From the NCBI GenBank assembly GCA_956465555.1, contig OY101124.1, forward strand, positions 1,612,001-1,676,000: a stretch of DNA of 64,000 nt, given 5' to 3'. Each line of letters begins with the position of its first letter. Position 1 is the stretch's first letter. The notes beneath the pieces are model-generated. The model ran no database searches and was not told the DNA's origin. It saw nothing but the letters and a program-made list of their open reading frames with translations. Position numbers and translations under genes: made by a program. This document shows positions 10,017 to 18,023 of this stretch, one piece after another. Source of the DNA: Nitzschia sp. pyKryTriq1. Its lineage: Eukaryota > Bacillariophyta > Bacillariophyceae > Bacillariales > Bacillariaceae.

Positions 10017-10589
10017 TCATGATCGCGATTGCATTCTCAAGACTGCGGCAGCCACAATCATGACGGCCACAAGCCGAGACGATGAAGAGGATGACTTGTT
10101 GTTGTTGTAGCTGGTGTTTTCGTTTGTGCTGCTTGTGCCTATCTGCTGCTGCTGTTGTTGTTGTTGTTGTTGTTGTTGTTGTCGAACAAGATTATTCATC
10201 CTCCTTCTTCCTTGCCAAGAACGTATGATTAGAACCAAACGCTTCTTTATTCTCTCCTTCACATCATCATCAGTGTCCGCATCGGCATTATCAGCATTAC
10301 TATCCAGACACATTCGCGCAAGTCGTTCATCGTCGGCAGTCCAAACTTGTTCATGAGTTGCAGCAGCAGTAGCAGTAGCAGTATTCGCCATCATCATCAT
10401 CATCATCGTCGTCGTCATCATCAGTTCATCATCACCATAATCATCATGATGATTGTCTTCATCATCATCATCCGATGCTGATGGTTCTCGACCTCGACCT
10501 TGATGATCGTCAATGCTGACACCAGAGGACACTGATGAGCTCCAATAATAATGAAGAGACGGAGGATATCTTGGGGGAGCGCGGCACAT
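10017..10589 (-). CDS. Hypothetical protein with acidic, poly-Q and hydrophobic C-terminal segments
   Basis: A 190-residue frame with a true ATG at 10589. It has an acidic Asp-rich region, a Met run, then a more protein-like central part (EQVWTADDERLARMCLD, VKERIKKRLVLIIRSWQGRRR) and a 13-residue poly-Gln tract. It ends in a short hydrophobic tail (LVAVMIVAAAVL) before RMQSRS. The basic helix IIRSWQGRRRMNNLV vaguely resembles an IQ motif, but this is weak. I recognise no family. Much of the length is microsatellite-derived, so the frame could be accidental; the central charged helix is the only reason to list it. Confidence 0.35.
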   Translation of the reverse strand: MCRAPPRYPPSLHYYWSSSVSSGVSIDDHQGRGREPSASDDDDEDNHHDDYGDDELMMTTTMMMMMMANTATATAAATHEQVWTADDERLARMCLDSNADNADADTDDDVKERIKKRLVLIIRSWQGRRRMNNLVRQQQQQQQQQQQQQIGTSSTNENTSYNNNKSSSSSSRLVAVMIVAAAVLRMQSRS

Positions 10590-11596
10590 GATAATATAGT
10601 AGGACTGCTGTATTGTACTTCTTCTTCACAACGTAATGATTATTCTTGATGATACGAATAATAATATTTTGATGCAAAAGGATTCAAATGGATGGATGGA
10701 TGGATGGATGGATGGATGGATGGATGGATGGATGGATGCTGATGCGATGATGCGATGATGCGTGCAGTAGGCAACAAAAGAAAAAGAAAATGGAAAATGA
10801 TAGATGATAGATGGAAATGAATAACTCTGTCTTTCTGTAATGTGAGAAGTGCGAGAACCCTGCTTCTATTCTTCGCGCCTTCGTTGTCTTCTTGTTCCCA
10901 TCATGCATATAATAGCGAAGATTTTTATTTATTATTTTTTAGATAGAAGAAGAAGGGTGGTGTCAATAACCAAGCAAGCAACCGCTCGCCGGCCGACGAC
11001 CCTGCCTGCCTCGAAGAACACAGAGAACCCAGCAATTTCATCATTCTTCGATGTTCTTCTTCTTATGTGTGCGCGGCGCGCGGGAAAACTGTCGTACGTA
11101 CGTTGTACGTTTCATGCGCGCGGTGGCTACGCGACACGCGACGCTCTCCCCGACACACACGACACAAGCACGGGGGGCCGGCGCGGCGGTGGGATCTCCC
11201 GATGTGCTAGTGTCGTACGTACCAGCCAGTACGTATCATACAGGTACATATTATTATGTATGTGCGGTATTGAAAAAAGGCCCAACGAACGCGTATCGCC
11301 TTCCGTTCTCTCCCTTCCGCGGTACATACATGTAGTGTACTCGTACGGTCGGTATGTACTCGTATGTGGGATGCGATGTGTCGTTTGCGCTGCGTGTGTT
11401 GATTTGGGTCTTGCTTTATTTGGAGTTTATTCGTTCGTGGTTCGTTCATTTATGGTGATAGTGCGCGTGATGTTTACGCGTAATAGCGGTACATATCATA
11501 TTTGTACATGATGATGATGATGAGGCGTTGTTACACCACAAGTCTAATATCTCGTGATAATATCAGCAACAACAATCCCGAAATCCTGTGTTGTCA

Positions 11597-11635
<39 letters not shown>

Positions 11636-12014
11636 ATACGAGTACAAGATACAGGAATAATAACACAACCATCCTTCCATCCCTCCCTCAGCTGTTCGTA
11701 TCCCATCGGCGGCTCATTCTTATATTATTATTTCAACTACTACTACTACTACTACGTCGCGACGATCCATATCCATATACAGCATCCATCCATCCATCCA
11801 TCTATCCATCCAATTGGGAATATTCGCAAGCAGCAGCGTCTGCATATATTATACCGACTGACTCTTTACCCGACTTTACTCTACTCGACTCGACTCGACT
11901 TGACTTGACTGAACATTCCCAACTGCTTCTACTAACGGTGAACCCAAGCGCATCTATTATATTCTCTTTTGTCGCATCATTCATTCATCCATCCACTTAT
12001 TATCATTAATTACC
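10590..12014. other. 1.4 kb intergenic with (ATGG)n, (ATT)n and GTAC-rich island
   Basis: It contains about 12 copies of a GGAT tetranucleotide at 10688-10737, an (ATT/TTA)n run at 11599-11633, and (ATCC)n near 11784-11812. A GTAC/CGTACG palindrome island spans roughly 11090-11350. Frames of up to 220 codons exist but show no domain or codon signal, so no gene is called. It supplies the upstream region of the gene at 12015. Confidence 0.5.
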
Positions 12015-12160
12015 ATGCCGAAAAAGAAGAATACCAACAAGTCTCACCGCCGCAACAAACGACAAGAACAAGATCAAGATCAAGATCAAGCCACCGATGA
12101 TGCTGCTGCCGATGCTGCTGCCGATACTGCTGATAACAACGCGAATGAGCAATCACCCTC

Positions 12161-12193
<33 letters not shown>

Positions 12194-12895
12194 GCATCAT
12201 CAAGAGCAAGAGCAAGAGTCATCCACGAGAACTTCTCGTCCTCCCTCGAAAAATAACAAGCCTTTGATTTCTGAACAAACGACCTTGACACTGATGACGA
12301 CGAACGACGATCCAAACAACAATATCAACCACAGCAGCAACAGCAACAACAACAACAACAATAATAGTCGAGGAAACAGCAGAGCGGTCTTGTTGTCGAA
12401 AGAGGAACTCTTGTCCATGACGAGGAGTGATGATGACGATGATGACCAGCACGAGGAAGATGATGATCAACTTGCTGATGGAGGAAAAGGAGAAAAAGGA
12501 AATGGAAATGGAAATGGAAATGGAAAAGAAAGTATCAGTCATATCGCCATTCTGAGTAATAATACTACCACCACCAGCAGCAGCAGAAGCAATGATAAAT
12601 CTACAATTGCTGCTACTACTGCTAGTAGTGGTAGTAGTACAAAGAGGACATTTCCTGGAGCGCAGCGAGTTGTGGTTGTCCCTCGTGCAAGAACTGGCGG
12701 AAATGGCGAAGAAGAAGAAGACCAAGTCCATGATATTGATGATGATCATGATCATGATTATGATCATTATGATGCGGAGGAGGAGGAGGACCAGCATTCT
12801 ATCACCTACGATGGTCCGGGAGATGTGAATAATACCACACCACCGACTACTACTACGACGACGACAAGGACCAAGAATTCCATTCCCATTCCCAG

Positions 12896-12926
<31 letters not shown>

Positions 12927-13481
12927 ACGACGAACATGCTGCCCATTGCGCATGCTACTGCCGTGTCGACGGAAGAGTTGGAAGCACAAATTCGACAACA
13001 AGTCCTATCGGAAGCCGTAGTGGCACAGCAAGTTATTATCGATGCTGATGATGATGATGATGATGATGACGATGATAACGAAGATTCTGACGGCGGCAAC
13101 AACATGATGGAGGAGAACAATCAGCACAAGAAGAACCAGCATGATGAAGAGTCCGGCCTCGCCAAAACGAAGAAGAAGAAGAACAACAACAACAAAGCTT
13201 GTTGTCGTCCTTTACCATGGAACGGAAATAATAAGAGGAGACGGCGGCTCCTTCTTTGTCTTTTGGTTGGATTTTTACTGTTGGTGGCTCTGATTGTGGG
13301 CTTGGTGACTGGATCGCTGGTAACAAAGAAGAGTGATGCTGCAGCAGCAGAAGCAGCTGCCGCCGACACCTCATCCAGTACTGGTAGCAGTAGCAGCAAC
13401 AACAGACCGTCCCGTCCCCCCTTTTTCCGTCAGGAGGGTCAAGGACGACGACGACGAACCCTCACCCACCATCACCACTAA
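12015..13481 (+). CDS. Membrane protein paralogous to the neighbouring LRR protein but lacking the ectodomain
   Basis: A 488-residue protein beginning MPKKKNTNK. Between low-complexity tracts it carries blocks shared with the next gene: EQTTLTL, LLSKEELLSMTRSDD, FPGAQRVVVVPR, then a long block from PIAHATAVSTEELEAQIR to AQQVIID, and DEESGLA. A Lys/Arg-rich stop-transfer and a single membrane segment follow (LLLCLLVGFLLLVALIVGLVTG, about residues 417-438). Instead of an LRR ectodomain it ends after about 50 residues. Charge distribution (basic side N-terminal) predicts a type II protein, N-terminus inside. It is either a truncated duplicate or a receptor-like adaptor keeping only the cytoplasmic module. 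Nothing suggests a hidden downstream exon, though a spliced ectodomain cannot be fully excluded. Confidence 0.7.
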
Positions 13482-14340
13482 GACTACGACAACTACAACT
13501 ACTTACGAATATACTATAATACTACTCTCAGTATTACTCTGAAGGAATAATGAATATAGCAGGCTTGGTCGAATGAATCATCATCATCAAATAACTAAAA
13601 GACCAGAGACGGACACATTAGGAATTAGACTACAAACCCGCTCTCTACTGGCTACTACTACTAGTAGAGAGAGTATGACGTAGTAGGTACCGGTAGCAGG
13701 CGAGAGGCTACTGTACTGTAGCTACCAATTACTCTACGAAGAATCAACGCGTCTACCAGTGAGTATTACGTACCGGTACCAGGTATTCGTCGTCGTTGAT
13801 GATGGGGAGGGATTTTTCGCACGATCCCAGCCTTCCCATCCCAGTCTTGGTTGGCTTCGCATTTTTTTCTCCTTCTATTTATGACGTCTGACATCAGACG
13901 CGAGAGCGCATCATCTAATAACGCCAATAACAAAACGCAAACACACATCATCCATACTCCATACCCGCCCATCTCCATCACTCTCTACTACTATACTAAC
14001 TTACGTATTAGCAGAGTGGTTGTAGAGTCTTGCTTGTCTCTATCTATCGGCGTAGCATTGGCACGCACGACTACAATAATAAGTACCGGTAGTCAGTCTA
14101 ATACACTGTCTGTACCAGGTACAGTACAGGTTTCCGCATCGATCAGTCGATTCATTCTTCTACTACTGTACTCCACTATTACTGCACTACTTGTAGTGCA
14201 CTATACTTCTTGTGTACCGTGGTAGCCGCAGCAGCAGCAGCAACAACAACAACAGCAACAAGCAACAGCATCCTCCTTTTACTTACAACAGCAACAAAAG
14301 GAGCAGCAGCAGCAGCAGCAGCAGCAATAACATCAAAGTA
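13482..14340. other. Intergenic region between tandem paralogues
   Basis: About 860 bases. It contains ACCGGT/GTAC palindromes at 13686-13696, 13769-13785 and 14080-14130, and CAG/CAA repeats just before 14341 that keep a frame open upstream of the next gene. No gene is supported. Confidence 0.5.
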
Positions 14341-17025
14341 ATGCCGGAGCAGGATGCGAGGCAGCAGAATAGTAAGGGAGAGAATAAGTCGAGATCTACT
14401 TCTACTTCTACCATTTCTCCTCCTCCTACTTCCTCTGATGGAACTTCCCCCACTGCCACTGCCACTGCCACCAACATTGCCACCACCGTTCGCCCTCCTC
14501 CCGAATTGATGGAACAAACGACCTTGACCCTGGATCATCATCATCATCATCATCATCATCAGTATCATCATCTTGAAGAGACGAACGGGGATGGTGAAAC
14601 AAATGAACAGCAGCAGCAGCAGCCGCGTCAACAACAACAACAACAGCATCGAGGAACCGTATTGTTATCGGAAGAACAACTCTTGTCCATGACAAGAAAC
14701 GACACTAATGATCATGATGATGACGATGATGATGATGACGAGGAAGAAGAAGAAGAAAAACGAACCGAAAAACAAGAACGCACGGACAACACAACAGCAA
14801 CAAGAACAACAAGAACCGCCGCTTCTCTTCCTGGAGCGCAGCGAGTTGTTGTTCATCGTGCAACGGTTGTAAGAGCCGAAGAAGATGGTGAAGATGATGG
14901 TGATGGTGATGGTGATGAGGAGGAGGACCAGGACCAGCACTCTGGTATTACCCTCGATGGTGCAACTGCGGATACTACGACTACAACTACTTCTATTACC
15001 AAAAGTAGAAACAATGATTCCAGTCATCATCATCATCATTATTCCAATCATCATCATCGTTCCAATCGCCATGTGGAAGTTTACCCGAGCGATGAAGATA
15101 ACAACAACAACAACAACAACAACAACGATATCAGCACCAGCAGCGTGCCAATCGCTCATGCCACGGCCGTATCGACAGAAGAGCTGGAAGCTCAAATTCG
15201 ACTACAAGTCCTGTCCGAAGCGGTAGTAGCACAGCAAGTGATTATTGATGACGATGATAATGATTCTGATGATTCTGATGATGGCGATGATTATGGCGAC
15301 ATTATTTGGGAGAACAGCCATGATGAAGAGTCCGGCCTTGCTGCCAACAATAGTATCAGCAGCAAAAAGAAGAAGAAAAAGAAGAAAAAGAAGAGACAGA
15401 GCGTCAAAAGTTCCTCGTCGCCACGCGAGGACGAGGAGGAGGAAGATGCTCGTTCAACAACATCATCGTCATCGTCATCATCATCGAAAAAGAAGAAGAA
15501 GAAGAAAAAGAAGCAAACACGAAAGAGACGAAAGATGTTTTGTCTTGGTGGTGGTGGTTTCTTCGTAGCCGCACTGATTGCTGGTCTAGTTGCCGGACTA
15601 CTCATTATGAAGAATAACAAGATTGCCGATGATGATGAAATAATTTGGATGATGGATCCAGAAGATGGTAGTGGTGGTGATGGTAGTGGTAATACTACTA
15701 CCTCCAGCAAGCAACAGCAACAACAACAACAAGCACAACCTCATCCGGTCTTTGAAAATGCCATGGCCTTGAGAGATTATATACAAGCAGAGACAGGGTC
15801 GGCGCTGGTGACACAAGAAGATACTCCTCAAAATCGAGCCTACCAATGGATGATTGCCGCTGGCATTCATTTGAAACAACAACAACAAGAACAAGGACCG
15901 TTCCTCTTGCGGGAAAAGTATGCTCTGGCGACTCTGTATTTCTCAACCAATGGTCCCACATCATGGCGCCAAAGCGATGGATGGTTGGATGATACAGTTT
16001 CGATTTGCGATTGGTATCCAGGTGAACTATGTGAAAGTACTACTAGTAGCATCCGCAGCAGCAGCAATGGCAACGGCATTGGCATTGGCGGTAACGGCAG
16101 TGGTGGTAATGGCAATGGTGGTGGTAGTAGTGGGGGCGGAAACCGACGACTACAACAACAAGGAGGAGGAGGAGGAGGACAACAAACATACGACGAATTG
16201 AAAAAGCTCGATCTCAGCAACTTGCAACTCGATGGGACGTTGCCGGAAGAGTTATCCCTTCTGACGACTTTGGAATTGCTTTACTTGGACAACAACCCCT
16301 TTTTGACAGGACCATTGATGGAAAGCATGGGAAATATGACAAGTCTCGCCTATTTTTCGGCCCGCGGGGTAGGCTTGACCTCCTCGTCCTTTCCTTCCAG
16401 TCTGGATCAGCTGGAACAACTTCGGAGCTTTGAGATGGAAGACGTTCCTGGCATGGAGGGTGCTCCGTTTCCAAACGACCTTTGGTTGCTACCACGTATG
16501 CAAGTCTTGAGTCTACCGGACATGCGTCTGACCGGAAGTCTTGTAGCAGGACCACAAAGTCCTGCCGAGGCCCATCTCTCGGGCAATCGTCTTTCGGGTC
16601 CTCTACCCGACGACTTGGACGAAACAAGTTGGATTCCATCGCGATTTTTAGACTTGAGCTTTAATGAACTCACCGGTACGATTCCTAATGGAATCAGCCA
16701 TCTATGGGAGAATGGCCTGAGAGTCTTGCGGCTCGAGGGCAATTCCGGGTTGACCGCAGGAGGGATGGTCCCCCCTCCGGTCTGCAACGCCTTTATGGAA
16801 GAACGAACCAGCACCAGTACTACTACTAATACCACTACTTCGTTTGGTGGTGGTGGTGGCAATTGGGGGGGCGATCCGTTGTTGTTTAGTTCCGATTGTG
16901 CGGTGGGAGACGAGCCCGCAATATTGTTCTGCCCTTGCTGTACTCTCTGCTGCTTGGACGGGACACAATGCCAAGAGCACGATGCTACTAGCGACTACTA
17001 TGGCTACGACAATGAAGGCGAGTAG
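14341..17025 (+). CDS. Type II leucine-rich-repeat membrane protein (diatom LRR family)
   Basis: About 894 residues from the ATG at 14341 (MPEQDARQQ). The frame is open for 43 more codons upstream, but only as CAG/CAA repeat, and the paralogue also starts MP. The cytoplasmic part (about 1-440) shares EQTTLTL, LLSEEQLLSMTR, LPGAQRVVV, the PIAHATAVSTEELEAQIR block and DEESGLA with the preceding gene. A Lys-rich stop-transfer and one membrane segment follow (FCLGGGGFFVAALIAGLVAGLLIM). The ectodomain has the features of diatom LRR proteins: TPQNRAYQWM, EKYALATLYFSTNG, a Cys pair in ICDWYPGELC and a Gly/Asn-rich insertion. Leucine-rich repeats come next (KKLDLSNLQLDGTLPEELS, LELLYLDNNPFLTGPL, FLDLSFNELTGTIP), then a C-terminal Cys cluster (CPCCTLCC). 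There is no kinase domain. Probable cell-surface recognition or adhesion; ligand unknown. Confidence 0.85.
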   Translation: MPEQDARQQNSKGENKSRSTSTSTISPPPTSSDGTSPTATATATNIATTVRPPPELMEQTTLTLDHHHHHHHHQYHHLEETNGDGETNEQQQQQPRQQQQQQHRGTVLLSEEQLLSMTRNDTNDHDDDDDDDDEEEEEEKRTEKQERTDNTTATRTTRTAASLPGAQRVVVHRATVVRAEEDGEDDGDGDGDEEEDQDQHSGITLDGATADTTTTTTSITKSRNNDSSHHHHHYSNHHHRSNRHVEVYPSDEDNNNNNNNNNDISTSSVPIAHATAVSTEELEAQIRLQVLSEAVVAQQVIIDDDDNDSDDSDDGDDYGDIIWENSHDEESGLAANNSISSKKKKKKKKKKRQSVKSSSSPREDEEEEDARSTTSSSSSSSSKKKKKKKKKQTRKRRKMFCLGGGGFFVAALIAGLVAGLLIMKNNKIADDDEIIWMMDPEDGSGGDGSGNTTTSSKQQQQQQQAQPHPVFENAMALRDYIQAETGSALVTQEDTPQNRAYQWMIAAGIHLKQQQQEQGPFLLREKYALATLYFSTNGPTSWRQSDGWLDDTVSICDWYPGELCESTTSSIRSSSNGNGIGIGGNGSGGNGNGGGSSGGGNRRLQQQGGGGGGQQTYDELKKLDLSNLQLDGTLPEELSLLTTLELLYLDNNPFLTGPLMESMGNMTSLAYFSARGVGLTSSSFPSSLDQLEQLRSFEMEDVPGMEGAPFPNDLWLLPRMQVLSLPDMRLTGSLVAGPQSPAEAHLSGNRLSGPLPDDLDETSWIPSRFLDLSFNELTGTIPNGISHLWENGLRVLRLEGNSGLTAGGMVPPPVCNAFMEERTSTSTTTNTTTSFGGGGGNWGGDPLLFSSDCAVGDEPAILFCPCCTLCCLDGTQCQEHDATSDYYGYDNEGE

Positions 17026-17579
17026 TAGTAGTAGTACTACTACTAGTAGGAGGAGGAAGAGGAGGAGTACCAAGTCTACAGTACTGCAATCTCTACTGTA
17101 CGGTACAGACTGCATACGACCATCAATCCAGTAAGACTACTACTACTACTAGCTACTAGTAGTAGAGAGAGCTACCAGACACGGCCTACTCTACTAGCTA
17201 CTAGAGAGTAGTCTACCAACTACTACTCTAGTAGTAGAGAGCTACTACTACTAGAGAGTAGAGAAGCAGTCGTAGTACGTAGTCGTCAGAGAGCTACTAC
17301 TAGAGAGTAGAGAAGCAGTCGTAGTACGTAGTCGTCTCTCACTTGACCCACTTGGGGTAGCTCTACTAGTAGTAGCAGCTAGAGTAGTAGTAATAGTAAG
17401 TCTACTACTAGCTAGTAGAGAGAAGAAAGCTACCAGATATTGACACTGACACACCGCTACACCTGGAACATGATCATCCAAGGCATCGAGCAATCACGCG
17501 CGCTCCACCTTGCTTCCTCCACTGGACTCAAAAGCGCGTTAAATCGAATCCCGCAGTGTCTGCTTCGCAGCGTGGGGCC
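17026..17579. repeat. CTA/TAG microsatellite field
   Basis: From 17026 to about 17430 the DNA is almost wholly CTA/TAG trinucleotides broken by ACTAGT and AGAG. It contains a near-duplicate pair: TACTAGAGAGTAGAGAAGCAGTCGTAGTACGTAGTCGTC occurs at about 17248-17285 and 17292-17333. The last 150 bases are unique sequence leading to the retrotransposon insertion point. Confidence 0.6.
17574..17579. repeat. Target-site duplication, left copy
   Basis: GGGGCC directly before the left LTR is repeated directly after the right LTR at 21300-21305. Removing the element restores CGTGGGGCCCACTC. Confidence 0.8.
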
Positions 17580-17900
17580 TGTTGAGAATCATTGATTGTG
17601 ACGTACATCGAACGACGTACAGACGTCGTGACTCGACTCGTTACTCAAACAATACGAGATCGACATCTACTAGACTATATCGATGAACTAGACAGACCAA
17701 GAAGCACGAATTATACTCCGACCTAAACACGAACTACACTCCGATCTAAACACGATTTATACTCCGAAACACGACCTAAAGTGCGGGTCTGGAAAGTAAA
17801 AGAAGCAGCAGAAAGTAGACATCTAAAATAGTCATAATTTGGAAAACGAGAGATTCGTAGGACATATCGTACGACTTATTAGACTAGAGACTTCGCAACA
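17580..17900 (+). repeat. Left LTR of the copia element (321 bp)
   Basis: It begins TGTTGAGAATC and ends TTCGCAACA, with terminal TGTTG/CAACA inverted repeats. It matches the right LTR base for base over 321 positions by eye. I could not recognise a tRNA-type primer-binding site immediately downstream (TACTGTACAGTACTAAAG). Confidence 0.92.
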
Positions 17901-18023
17901 TACTGTACAGTACTAAAGCCTGAAGCTTACTAGTACACCGAATCGCTACTTTCTGCTAGCCCAAATTATCGATCACTTACCGTAAGTCTAGCTGGAACAA
18001 ACGTAAACGAACACGAAAGGAAA

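Noticed and set aside
10849-11511. Long plus-strand open frame (220 codons)
   Set aside because: The peptide shows no domain, changes composition along its length and coincides with the GTAC palindrome island; the frame is probably chance.
13482-14340. Hidden LRR exon for the first paralogue
   Set aside because: No LRR-like sequence is found in any frame between the two genes, so the ectodomain is absent rather than spliced nearby.
17521-17579. Possible tRNA-like sequence before the retrotransposon (AAATCGAATCCCGC)
   Set aside because: The B-box-like word is present, but the flanking five-base T-stem does not pair and no acceptor stem or anticodon arm could be built.
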